DNA of 64,000 bases, from NCBI RefSeq assembly GCF_014076415.1, contig NZ_CP043568.1, forward strand, positions 5,766,001 to 5,830,000, given 5' to 3'. The position numbers and the translations under genes were made by a program. Position 1 is the first letter of the stretch; each line of letters begins with the position of its first letter. The notes beneath the pieces are model-generated. The model did not search any database. It was given only the letters and a program-made list of their open reading frames with translations, and was not told the DNA's origin. This DNA comes from Comamonas testosteroni (GTDB lineage Bacteria; Pseudomonadota; Gammaproteobacteria; Burkholderiales; Burkholderiaceae_C). Positions 53,407-61,549 of this stretch are shown piece after piece.

Positions 53407-54615
53407 ATGAGCATCCAATCCCTGCAAGAATTGGGCAAGGAAGCCCAGACCCTGGCCACCGGCAAGGTGATTCCCATCCTCCCCGCCCCAACGGAAACCG
53501 CTGCCGAAGACGAGGTGGCGCGCGTGATGCAGATCTGCAATGCCTGCCGCTATTGCGAAGGTTTCTGCGCCGTGTTCCCGGCCATGACGCGCCGTCTGGA
53601 GTTCGGCAAGGCCGATGTGCATTACCTGGCCAACCTCTGCCATAACTGCGGCGCCTGCCTGCACGCCTGCCAGTACGCACCGCCGCATGAATTCGGCATC
53701 AACATCCCCAAGGCCATGGCCGAAGTGCGCGGCCAGACCTATGCCGACTATGCCTGGCCGCCCGCCTTGGGCAGGCTGTACCAGAAGAACGGCCTGACCC
53801 TGTCCCTGGCACTGGTGGCCGGACTCTTCCTGTTCCTGGCGCTGGCCGTCGCGGCGCAAGGTGGCATTGGCCAGCTGTGGAGCGGCAATCTGGGCAACAA
53901 CTTCTACAACCTGTTCCCGCACAACCTGCTGGTCGGCATCTTCGCGCCGGTGTTCCTGTTCGTGGTCTTCGCGCTGTTCATGGGCGTGCGCCGCTTCTGG
54001 AAGGACGTCAAGCCCGCCACCAGCAATGTGGATGTCAGCGGCCCCGCCGCTGCCGAAGCCACGCATGACGTGCTGCGCCTGAAATACCTGGACGGCGGCC
54101 ATGGCGACGGCTGCCACAACGAGGACGACGAGTACACCTTGAAGCGCCGCCGCTTCCACCACCTGACCTTCTACGGCTTCATGCTGTGCTTTGCTGCCAC
54201 CGGCCTGGCCACGGTCTATCACTATGTCTTCGATCTGCCCGCTCCCTACGAGCTGCCCAGCCTGCCCAAGATTCTGGGCGCCCTGGGCGGCGTGAGCCTG
54301 ATGATCGGCACGGCCGGGCTGTGGATGCTGAACCGCGCTCGCCACCCGCTGCATGGCGATGCCAAGCAAAAGCCCATGGACCTCGGCTTCATCGCCCTGC
54401 TGTTCCTGGTGGCCGCAAGCGGTCTGGCGCTATGGCTGGGCCGCGCCACGCCGGCGCTGGCACTGCTGCTGTGCCTGCACCTGGGCGCCGTGATTGCGCT
54501 GTTTGCCACCCTGCCCTACGGCAAGTTTGCCCACGGCGTGTTCCGCACGGCTGCGCTGCTGCGCCACAACACCGAAAAGCGCGAGCCCAGCCCCATCGGC
54601 CTGGGCGCTGATTGA
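53407..54615 (+). CDS. tcuB: Tricarballylate utilisation protein TcuB (iron-sulfur membrane protein)
   Basis: Re-oxidises the flavin of TcuA and passes electrons to the quinone pool. The 402 residues have two 4Fe-4S clusters: [11 protein letters not shown] (about 44-54) and [11 protein letters not shown] (about 78-88), then about six membrane helices with His residues that may bind heme. The domain order and length match Salmonella TcuB. The gene starts 3 bp after tcuA. Confidence 0.92.
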   Translation: MSIQSLQELGKEAQTLATGKVIPILPAPTETAAEDEVARVMQICNACRYCEGFCAVFPAMTRRLEFGKADVHYLANLCHNCGACLHACQYAPPHEFGINIPKAMAEVRGQTYADYAWPPALGRLYQKNGLTLSLALVAGLFLFLALAVAAQGGIGQLWSGNLGNNFYNLFPHNLLVGIFAPVFLFVVFALFMGVRRFWKDVKPATSNVDVSGPAAAEATHDVLRLKYLDGGHGDGCHNEDDEYTLKRRRFHHLTFYGFMLCFAATGLATVYHYVFDLPAPYELPSLPKILGALGGVSLMIGTAGLWMLNRARHPLHGDAKQKPMDLGFIALLFLVAASGLALWLGRATPALALLLCLHLGAVIALFATLPYGKFAHGVFRTAALLRHNTEKREPSPIGLGAD

Positions 54616-54705
54616 GCGAGCCCCATGACAGGCACGCATGCCGTGCCTGCTTTCAGAAAAATCAGCCGGAATACCGGCATTCCTTTCCGACCAAGGAGAC
54701 ATCCC

Positions 54706-55689
54706 ATGATGAACAAACGCCATTTCCTGCGCGCCACGGCCGTGGCCGCCTCCCTGCTGAGCCTGGGCTCGGCGGCACAGGCTGCACCCGACTGGCTGCC
54801 CAACAAGCCCGTGACCCTGGTCGTGGGCTTTGCCGCTGGTGGAGCCGCCGACGCAGCGGCGCGCATGATTGCCAAGAAGCTGGGCGAGAACATCGGCCAG
54901 ACCGTGGTGGTGGACAACAAGGGCGGTGCGGGCGGCAATATCGCCCACCAGTTCGTGGCCAAGGCACCGACCGACGGCTCGGTGCTGCTGTTCGGCTCCA
55001 TCGGCCCGCTGACGATTGCGCCCCACATCATGAAGGTGGGCTACAACCCCTTCACCGATCTGGCGCCCATCTCGGGCGGCGTGAACTTCCCCAATGTGCT
55101 GGTGGTGCACAAGGGCGCGGGCGTGAAGAACCTGGCCGAGTTCGTGGCCAAGGCCAAGAAGAGCCCCGGCAGCGTGGACTATGCCTCCACCGGCGCGGGC
55201 TCGGCCTCGCATCTGGCGGGCGAGCTGTTCAACCAGCGCGCTGGCGTGGAGATGGTTCACGTGCCCTACAAGGGCGGCGCACCGGCCCTGCAGGACCTGC
55301 TGGGCGAGCGCGTCACCTCCTACTTCGCCGCACCCCCGACGGCCCTGCCGCATATCGAGACCGGCAAGCTGATTCCGCTGGCCACCACCGGCCTGACCCG
55401 CCCCGCCTACATGCCCAATATTCCCACCGTGGCCGAAGCGGGCTTCCCCGGCTTCGAGGCGCTGAACTGGTATGCCTTCGTCGCCCCCGGCAAGACCCCC
55501 ACGCCCGTGCTGGACCGCTGGAACCTGGAAATCGTCAAGGTGCTCAAGGACCCTGCAGTGGCCGAGGCGCTCAAGGTCCACGGCCTGACACCCCAGCCCA
55601 CAACCCGCACCGAGTTCGCGGCCTTCATGAAGAAGGAATACGAGCAATGGGGCAAGGTGGTCAAGGAACGCAAGATCACCCAGAACTGA
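54706..55689 (+). CDS. Bug-family tripartite tricarboxylate receptor 3
   Basis: Periplasmic receptor of the TctC/Bug family, 327 residues. The signal (MMNKRHFLRATAVAASLLSL) ends AAQA; then KPVTLVVGFAAGGAADAAAR, and later VPYKGGAPALQDLLGERV. The start ATG has AAGGAG seven bases upstream. It is the last gene of the tcu locus and would bind a tricarboxylate such as citrate or tricarballylate. The membrane components of a TTT system are not present here. Confidence 0.9.
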   Translation: MMNKRHFLRATAVAASLLSLGSAAQAAPDWLPNKPVTLVVGFAAGGAADAAARMIAKKLGENIGQTVVVDNKGGAGGNIAHQFVAKAPTDGSVLLFGSIGPLTIAPHIMKVGYNPFTDLAPISGGVNFPNVLVVHKGAGVKNLAEFVAKAKKSPGSVDYASTGAGSASHLAGELFNQRAGVEMVHVPYKGGAPALQDLLGERVTSYFAAPPTALPHIETGKLIPLATTGLTRPAYMPNIPTVAEAGFPGFEALNWYAFVAPGKTPTPVLDRWNLEIVKVLKDPAVAEALKVHGLTPQPTTRTEFAAFMKKEYEQWGKVVKERKITQN

Positions 55690-55812
55690 GAGCGTGCTGG
55701 CAGTCCCGCTGGCGCCGATGCATCAGGCATGAGTGGGACGCAGCCCAGGTCGGGGACGGCGAGCAAGGGCCTCGCCGACACCCACCATGCCACGGGGAAG
55801 CCGGGCAACAGC

Positions 55813-56310
55813 TCAGACGGTGATGGGCTTTTTCTCCACGGGAGCCTCAAAGCCCACGCACAGACGGTTCCAGACATTGATGCAGCCGATCGCGTAGCTG
55901 AGCTCCACGATTTCGCGCTCGCTGAAGTAGGGGCGCAAGGCCTCGAAGTCCTGCGGCCCGGGATGGGCCTGGCTCAGCTGCGTGCAGCGCTCGGCCCAGT
56001 TCAGCGCGGCGCGCTCGCGCATCTCGAACAATTCCACCTCGCGCCAGACCACCACGCTGTTGATGCGCTGCAGGTCCTCGCCGCGCGACAGCAGCTCGCG
56101 CACATGCATGTCCACGCAGAAAGCGCAGCCGTTGATCTGCGAGACGCGCAGATAGACCAGCTCCAGCAGCTGCACGCCGAGGCTGGAGCGCGCGATCAGG
56201 GCGTTGAGGCCGGCCTGCGCCTTGTAGAGCTCGGGGGCCAGCGCACGGAAGTCCAGGCGCGGCGCGGGGATGGCAATAGGGTTGGCGGCGGGATTGGCGA
56301 TGTCGGACAT
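55813..56310 (-). CDS. Carboxymuconolactone decarboxylase/AhpD-family protein
   Basis: A 165-residue protein of the CMD/AhpD family. The redox-active pair is Cys62 and Cys65 in GCAFCVDMH, with His69, as in AhpD-type alkylhydroperoxidases. It is the usual genomic partner of ECF41 sigma factors, and its promoter (56366-56395) matches the one before the sigma gene at 57.5 kb. Good AAGGAG before the ATG. It probably reduces peroxides or acts as a redox sensor of the sigma factor. Confidence 0.92.
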   Translation of the reverse strand: MSDIANPAANPIAIPAPRLDFRALAPELYKAQAGLNALIARSSLGVQLLELVYLRVSQINGCAFCVDMHVRELLSRGEDLQRINSVVVWREVELFEMRERAALNWAERCTQLSQAHPGPQDFEALRPYFSEREIVELSYAIGCINVWNRLCVGFEAPVEKKPITV

Positions 56311-56365
56311 GTGAATACTCCTTGAGGGACATTGCAGGCCCGCCCCAGCGGCCGGCCCATACCTC

Positions 56366-56395
56366 TTAGACGCGGCAGCGCTGCGGTTTGTGACA
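56366..56395 (-). promoter_or_regulatory. ECF41-type promoter of the CMD gene
   Basis: On the minus strand TGTCACA (56395-56389) and CGTCTAA (56372-56366) are separated by 16 bp. The -10 end lies 56 bp before the start codon. ECF41 promoters are described with a TGTCACA -35 and CGTC -10; the same element precedes the sigma gene. Confidence 0.8.
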
Positions 56396-56551
56396 GGCCT
56401 GGCCGTTCATCGCCGGGTTATCAATAGACATAGCTCCTATCGCCCGGTGTAAAACAAATTCAGCAATAAAACCATCTGAATCTGTTGATTGACTTGCGGT
56501 AACAGCTATTGCTTTCTTCGCCTTCTGCGACGGGCGTCGCCCATCAGGCCA

Positions 56552-57475
56552 TCAGGCACCCGGCACGAGCACGCGGGTCAGCTTGTCCGGATTGCGCAGC
56601 GTGTAGATGCGCCGGATCAGTCCGTCCTCGACCAGCAGCGTCTGCACCGACTCCACCTGGCCATCCACGCAGCGCACCAGACCCGGCAGGCCGTTGACCC
56701 GCGCCAGATGCAGGGTCTGCTCCTGCCCGTCGCGGCGCAGGCGTCGGGCCGTGGCGAAATACAGCAGCGCCAGGCGGCGCCCGGTTTCCAGCACGCGGCC
56801 AAAGGAAGCCACCTTGCCGCCGCCGTCGCTGATCAGCGCGGCATCGGGCGCGAAGAGCGCCTGGATCTGCGCCAGATCGCCGCCCCGCGCAGCCTGGGCA
56901 AAGCGGCGCAGCAGCTCGGCATGGGCCTGTGCGGGCGCCTCGAAGCGCGGCCGTCCGGCCTTCACATGGGCACGCGCGCGGTGCACCAGCTGGCGGCAGG
57001 CGGCCTCGCTGCGGCCCAGCGCCTGGGCCACTTCGGCATAGTCGGCATCGAAGACCTCACGCAGCAAAAAGGCCGCGCGCTCCTCGGGCGTCAGCTGCTC
57101 CAGCACGAACAGCAGCGCCGTGGAGACGTCATGGGCCTGCTCCAGCAACTCCTCGGCCGAGGGAGCGGCCTCGGTCCAGGGCTGGACCAGCGGCTCCGGC
57201 AGCCAGAAGCCCGCATAGTGCTCGCGCTCCACACGCAGGCGCCGCAGCCGGTCTATGGCCAGCCGCGTGGCCGTGGTCACCAGCCAGGCCTCGGGCTGGG
57301 CAATGGCGGCGCGCTCGCTGTCCTGCCAGCGCAGCCAGACATCCTGCACCAGGTCCTCGGCCTCGGCGCGCTGGCCCAGCATGCGGTAGGCCAGCCCGAA
57401 CAGGCGCGGGCGATGGCGCTCGAAATCCTGCAGTCCCGCATCGGCGGACGGCGCAGCGTGGGAAGTGGGGCTCAC
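56552..57475 (-). CDS. ECF41-type RNA polymerase sigma factor (SigJ-like)
   Basis: A 307-residue alternative sigma factor. Region 2 (about 23-90, with GLAYRMLGQRAEAEDLVQ), the linker motif WLPEPL (91-96), region 4 (about 125-172, LTPEERAAFLLREVFDADYAE) and a C-terminal SnoaL-like domain with DGGGK (217-221) and NPDKL (295-299). These C-terminal motifs define ECF41, in which the extension replaces an anti-sigma factor. GTG start with GGAGACATCAC before it. It is surely autoregulated: its promoter has the same -35/-10 pair as the CMD gene next to it. Confidence 0.93.
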   Translation of the reverse strand: MSPTSHAAPSADAGLQDFERHRPRLFGLAYRMLGQRAEAEDLVQDVWLRWQDSERAAIAQPEAWLVTTATRLAIDRLRRLRVEREHYAGFWLPEPLVQPWTEAAPSAEELLEQAHDVSTALLFVLEQLTPEERAAFLLREVFDADYAEVAQALGRSEAACRQLVHRARAHVKAGRPRFEAPAQAHAELLRRFAQAARGGDLAQIQALFAPDAALISDGGGKVASFGRVLETGRRLALLYFATARRLRRDGQEQTLHLARVNGLPGLVRCVDGQVESVQTLLVEDGLIRRIYTLRNPDKLTRVLVPGA

Positions 57476-57531
57476 GTGATGTCTCCTGCAAATAGGCCGG
57501 GCCAGCCACCCAGTGTGACAGGCCCCAAGCC

Positions 57532-57561
57532 TTAGACGCAGAACCAGCGCACTTTGTGACA
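57532..57561 (-). promoter_or_regulatory. ECF41-type promoter of the sigma gene
   Basis: TGTCACA (57561-57555), 16-bp spacer, CGTCTAA (57538-57532) on the minus strand. The -10 end lies 57 bp before the GTG start, as in the CMD promoter. A further TGTCACA at 57520-57514 has no -10 partner. Confidence 0.8.
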
Positions 57562-57607
57562 GGGTGCCGGCTTAAAACCGGCGCGCCCTGAGCCAGAGAC
57601 ACCGAGG

Positions 57608-57672
57608 AAGGGCCGCCCCGCACCGAAGGTGTCGTCCCCTTGGGGGGAAGCGGCGCCGCCGCTCATGGGGGA
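57608..57672 (+). repeat. Intergenic GC-rich repeat, copy 2
   Basis: GGGCCGCCCCGCACCGAAGG, then TCCCCTTGGGGGGAAGCGGC and GCCGCTCATGGGGGA. The TCCCC...GGGGGAAGCGGCG-N-GCCGC order is the same as in copy 3. It fills the space between the sigma promoter and the gamma-glutamyltransferase stop. Confidence 0.6.
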
Positions 57673-57674
57673 CC

Positions 57675-59291
57675 TCAATACCCCACCGCGCACCCGTCCT
57701 TGCGCGGATCGGAGCCCGCGATGTAGTGCTCGCCCTCGCGCAGCACCAACTGGGCGCCGCCAAAGGCGAACACGCCATGGCCGGCCTCGACGCCGACCTC
57801 ATGGCCGCGTGTGCGCAGCTGCTCGACGACGGCGGCATCGAAGGACGGCTCCACGGCCACGCCCTTGCCGCCGGTCACGCGCCAGCGCGGTGCATCGGCC
57901 GCAGCCTGCGGGTTCTGGCCGTAGCGCAGCACGCGCAGCGCCATCTGCAGATGGCCCTGGCTCTGCATGGGTCCGCCCATGACGCCGAATGCCATTTGCG
58001 GCCTGCCGTCGGCATGCATGGCAAAGGCCGGAATGATGGTGTGCGAGGGGCGCTTGCGCGGGCCGACCTGGTTGGCATGGCCAGCCTCGGTGCTAAAGCC
58101 GTGGCCTCGGTTCTGCAGGCTGATGCCCGTGCCCGGCACGACCACGCCCGAGCCGAAGCCCATGTAGTTGGACTGGATGAAGGAAACCATCATGCCGCTG
58201 GCATCGGCCGCCGCCAGGTAGACCGTGCCGCCGGGACGCGGTGCGCCATAGCTGGGCAAGCTGGCCTTGTCACGGTCAATGAGCTGGGCGCGTTCGCGCA
58301 GGTAGTCGCGGTCCAGCAGTTGCGCAGGAGTGACGCGCATATGCTCCAGGTCGGCGTTGTACTGGTGCAGGTCGGCAAAAGCCAGCTTCATGGCCTCGAT
58401 CTGCAGGTGCACGCTGTCCACGCCGTCCAGCGGCTGCGATCCGATCGGATCGCCACCCGCACCCAGCTCGTCCAGCATGCCCAGCGCCATCAGCGCCGCA
58501 ATGCCCTGGCCGTTGGGCGGAATCTCGTGGATCACCGAGTCGCCGAACTTCTGCGACACCGTTCCCACCCAGTCGGCCTGGTGCGCGGCCAGGTCTTGCT
58601 CGCTCATCACGCCACCGCAGGCCCGCGAATGCTCGACCATCTTCCTGGCCAGCGCCCCGCGGTAGAAGGACTCGCCCATGGTGGCGGCAATCTCCTCCAG
58701 CGTGCGCGCATGGGCTTCACTCCTGAATACCTCACCGGCCCGGGGCGCGCGGCCGCCTGGCAGAAAGCACTCGGCAAAGCCGGGCTGGTCGCCCAGTTTC
58801 TTGCCGCCCAGCTCCCAGAGCGTGGCAATCGTGGGCGAGACCGCGAAACCGTTGCGTGCATAGGCTATGGCGGGCTGGGCCACCTGCGCGAAGGGCAGCT
58901 TGCCGAAGCGCTTGGACAGCGCCACCCAGGCCGACACGGCACCCGGCACGGTCACGGCGTTCCAGCCCTTCTCCGGTATGCCGCCCAGCTGGGCAAAGTA
59001 GTCGGGCGTCCAGCCCGCAGGCGAGCGGCCCGAGGCGTTGAGGCCGTGCAGCTCCTTGCCGTCCCAGACGATGGCAAAGCCGTCGCTGCCGATGCCGCAG
59101 CCCGTGGGCTCGACCACGGTGAGCGTCATCGCCGCGGCCAGCGCCGCATCCACGGCATTGCCGCCTGCCTGCAGCATGGAGAGGCCGGCCTGCGCGGCCA
59201 GCGGCTGCGAGGTACTGACCACGTTGCGCCCCAGCACCGGCGAGCGGTGCGAGGCATAGGGAAGCGTCCAGTCCTTGACGAGGTTGGTCAT
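57675..59291 (-). CDS. Gamma-glutamyltransferase family protein
   Basis: Ntn-hydrolase that cleaves gamma-glutamyl bonds, of glutathione or other amides. The 538-residue precursor would self-cleave before Thr356 (GGTVYLAAAD), giving a large subunit of about 355 and a small one of about 183 residues. GGNAVDAALAAAMTLTVVEP at about 43-62 and FGVMGGPMQSQGHLQ are family motifs. No signal peptide is present, so it seems cytoplasmic, like YwrD-type enzymes. It is just downstream of a Bug receptor on the same strand (146-bp gap with repeat copy 3). Substrate may be a gamma-glutamyl compound brought in by that receptor. Confidence 0.9.
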   Translation of the reverse strand: MTNLVKDWTLPYASHRSPVLGRNVVSTSQPLAAQAGLSMLQAGGNAVDAALAAAMTLTVVEPTGCGIGSDGFAIVWDGKELHGLNASGRSPAGWTPDYFAQLGGIPEKGWNAVTVPGAVSAWVALSKRFGKLPFAQVAQPAIAYARNGFAVSPTIATLWELGGKKLGDQPGFAECFLPGGRAPRAGEVFRSEAHARTLEEIAATMGESFYRGALARKMVEHSRACGGVMSEQDLAAHQADWVGTVSQKFGDSVIHEIPPNGQGIAALMALGMLDELGAGGDPIGSQPLDGVDSVHLQIEAMKLAFADLHQYNADLEHMRVTPAQLLDRDYLRERAQLIDRDKASLPSYGAPRPGGTVYLAAADASGMMVSFIQSNYMGFGSGVVVPGTGISLQNRGHGFSTEAGHANQVGPRKRPSHTIIPAFAMHADGRPQMAFGVMGGPMQSQGHLQMALRVLRYGQNPQAAADAPRWRVTGGKGVAVEPSFDAAVVEQLRTRGHEVGVEAGHGVFAFGGAQLVLREGEHYIAGSDPRKDGCAVGY

Positions 59292-59360
59292 ATCTAAGTC
59301 CGATCAGTGATTCATGGGCGTGGCGTCTAAAGCTGACACGCTCCAGGCCAGAGGCATCGA

Positions 59361-59429
59361 GCAAGAGCCGCCTCGCGGCGAGGATGCCGTCCCCCTCCCA
59401 GGGGGAAGCGGCGTAGCCGCACAGGGGGT
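59361..59429 (+). repeat. Intergenic GC-rich repeat, copy 3
   Basis: GCAAGAGCCGCCTCGCGGCG, a hairpin CCCCCTCCCAGGGGG (59391-59405), AAGCGGCGTAGCCGC, then CAGGGGG. Shares its first half with copy 1 and its second half with copy 2. Confidence 0.65.
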
Positions 59430-59437
59430 TTCATACG

Positions 59438-60448
59438 TCATTCCAAAGTGATGTGGTTGTCCCTGATGACCTTGGCCCAGCGCGCGCTGTCGGCCTGCAC
59501 CATGGCCGCGAACTGCGCGGGCGTCTGCGGCTTGGCGGGCTCCACGCCCTGCTTGGCCAGGCTGGCGATCACCTCGGGATTCTGGATGGCGCGGTTGAAG
59601 GCCTGGTTGATCCGGCCGACCAGCTCGGGCTTCATGCCGGCCGGGCCGTAGACACCGAACCAGGTGACCGAGGAATAGCCTGGCAGGCCCGATTCGGCCA
59701 CCGTGGGCAGATTCGGAGCCAGCGTGCTGCGCCTGTCGCCGGTCACGGCCAGGGCACGCAGGCGGCCGCTGGCCACATGGGGCATGCCCGTGGGAATGGA
59801 GTCGAACAGCAGATGCACCTGGCCTGCCGCCAGATCGGTGATCGATTGCGCGGTGCCCTTGTAGGGCACATGGGCGAGCTGTATGCCGGCCTGCGCAGCA
59901 AAGGCGGCGGTGTTCAGGTGCACGATGGTGCCGTTGCCGCTGCTGGCGTAGTTGAGCTTGCCGGGGTTGGCCCTGGCATAGGCCATCAGCTCCTGCACGC
60001 TCTTGACCGGCAGCGAGGGCGTGACCAGCAGCACGCTGGCCGCGTCCGCCGTATGCGCGATGGGACTGAAGTCCGTGTCCGCCTTGTAGGCCAGCCTGGG
60101 CATCAGATGCGGCGAGATGGCATGCGTGCTGCTGGTGGTGAACAGCAGCGTGTAGCCGTCGGCCGCCGCCTTGGCGGCCTCGGCCGTGCCTATGGTGCCG
60201 CCTGCGCCGGGCCGGTTGTCGATGACCAACTGCTGGCCCAGCTCCTGCGATACGCGCTGCGCGATCACGCGTGCCACCAGATCGGTGGCGCCGCTGGCCG
60301 GAAACGGCACGATCACGCGCACCGGTCGGCCGGGCCAGGCGGCCTCGCCCTGGGCCAGGGCCGGCAAGGCCAGCAAGCCGCCGGCCACGGCCGCAGCGGC
60401 CTGGAGCCACTGGCGACGCGTCGTTGAAACAGTAAACCGTGCCCGCAT
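59438..60448 (-). CDS. Bug-family tripartite tricarboxylate receptor 4
   Basis: Periplasmic receptor of the TctC/Bug family, 336 residues. The signal (about 1-33) has TTRRQWLQAAAAVAG, a twin-arginine-like motif, ending LALPALAQG. Then RPVRVIVPFPASGATDLVAR, HVPYKGTAQSITDLAAGQV and VLFDSIP-like motifs. Start at the ATG of MRARFTVSTT; the open frame 84 codons upstream is antisense to the divergent LysR gene. It forms an apparent operon with the gamma-glutamyltransferase gene. Ligand unknown. Confidence 0.88.
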   Translation of the reverse strand: MRARFTVSTTRRQWLQAAAAVAGGLLALPALAQGEAAWPGRPVRVIVPFPASGATDLVARVIAQRVSQELGQQLVIDNRPGAGGTIGTAEAAKAAADGYTLLFTTSSTHAISPHLMPRLAYKADTDFSPIAHTADAASVLLVTPSLPVKSVQELMAYARANPGKLNYASSGNGTIVHLNTAAFAAQAGIQLAHVPYKGTAQSITDLAAGQVHLLFDSIPTGMPHVASGRLRALAVTGDRRSTLAPNLPTVAESGLPGYSSVTWFGVYGPAGMKPELVGRINQAFNRAIQNPEVIASLAKQGVEPAKPQTPAQFAAMVQADSARWAKVIRDNHITLE

Positions 60449-60523
60449 GGGAACTCCCGCAGAAATGGAGGGCTGGCCGCTGCCTGGCGACCATCGAACG
60501 GGAGATCTTAGAAAACCGGGGCA

Positions 60524-60546
60524 TTTGCCGCTATCGGCAAATTTGC
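60524..60546. promoter_or_regulatory. Operator-like palindromes between Bug 4 and LysR 5
   Basis: TTTGCCG-ctat-CGGCAAA (60524-60541), a 7-bp perfect inverted repeat, overlaps GCAAATTTGC (60537-60546). They lie in the 158-bp divergent gap, about 60 bp before the LysR start. Confidence 0.6.
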
Positions 60547-60606
60547 AAGCCATCGTTGCCGAAAAAGCAAACCGGGCACAATGGCGATTTGCTTTCACCG
60601 ACTGCC

Positions 60607-61527
60607 ATGCCCGAGTCCCGCCATTTGCTGCTGCAAGACACCGCGCTGCGCTACTTCCACGAAGTCGCACAATGCGGCTCGCTGAGCGAGGCTTCGGCAA
60701 GACTGCATGTGGCGGCCTCGGCCATCAGCCGCCAGATCGCGGCGCTGGAGGCGCGGCTGGGTACGCCGCTGTTCGAGCGCCACCCGCGCGGCATGGTGCT
60801 CAACGCCGCCGGCGAGATCCTGGCCGATCATGCGCGCCGCGCGGGGCTGGACGCCGAGCGCGCGCTGGACGAGATCAAGGCCTTGCAGGGCCTGCGCAGC
60901 GGCAAGGTGCGCATCGCCAGCTCCGATGCCTTCGCCAGCGAATTCCTGCCGCGCCTGTGCGCTGCCTTCCAGCGCGAGCACAGCGGCATCGTCTTCGAGG
61001 TGACGGTGCTGCCCACGCACGAGGTTTCCGGTGCCGTGCGCACCGGCATGGCCGACATAGGCCTGTGCTTCAGCCGGGCCCCCGAGCCCGGCATCACCGT
61101 CGCCTGCCGCGTGGCCGCGCCCGTGCTGGCTCTGGTGGCATCCGGCCATGAGCTGGCGCAGGAGCGCAGCGTGGCACTGGCCAGGCTGGTGCGCTATCCG
61201 CTGGCACTGACACCGCCCAGCACGGCCGTGCGCCAGCTGCTGGACGCCGCCTGCAGCCGCCAGGGACTGATGCTGGTGCCGGCCCTGGAGAGCAATCACG
61301 GCAAGACGCTGCTGAACTTTGCGGCCCAGGGCACGGCGGTTGCCGTGGCCAGCGAAATCGCCGCCCGCGACATGGTGGCCACAGGCGCGCTTGTGGCCGT
61401 GGCGCTCAGCGACCGTGGCATGGATCTGCGCGATATCGAGGTGCAGACCCTGGCCGGCCGCACGCTGCCGCATGCGGCGCAGTCCTTTCTGGAGCTTTTG
61501 CAGCTGCGCCTGCCTGCCGCCTGGTGA
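60607..61527 (+). CDS. LysR-family transcriptional regulator 5
   Basis: A 306-residue LysR regulator. The helix-turn-helix is in YFHEVAQCGSLSEASARLHV and ASAISRQIAALEARLG, and the effector domain begins about residue 95 (SGKVRIASSDAFASEFLPRL). It is divergent from Bug receptor 4 and the gamma-glutamyltransferase gene, with the palindrome at 60524 between. The ATG at 60607 is chosen; 56 upstream in-frame codons overlap the operator region and look non-coding. Confidence 0.9.
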   Translation: MPESRHLLLQDTALRYFHEVAQCGSLSEASARLHVAASAISRQIAALEARLGTPLFERHPRGMVLNAAGEILADHARRAGLDAERALDEIKALQGLRSGKVRIASSDAFASEFLPRLCAAFQREHSGIVFEVTVLPTHEVSGAVRTGMADIGLCFSRAPEPGITVACRVAAPVLALVASGHELAQERSVALARLVRYPLALTPPSTAVRQLLDAACSRQGLMLVPALESNHGKTLLNFAAQGTAVAVASEIAARDMVATGALVAVALSDRGMDLRDIEVQTLAGRTLPHAAQSFLELLQLRLPAAW

Positions 61528-61549
61528 TACGGCAGCCGCTCGCGCCGAC

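Noticed and set aside
51505-54369. 954-codon minus-strand frame
   Set aside because: Antisense to tcuA and tcuB, whose flavin and iron-sulfur motifs are clear.
57514-57520. Third ECF41 -35 element
   Set aside because: TGTCACA is present but no CGTC lies 16 bp downstream.
57726-59297. 523-codon plus-strand frame
   Set aside because: Antisense to the gamma-glutamyltransferase gene with its Thr nucleophile motif.
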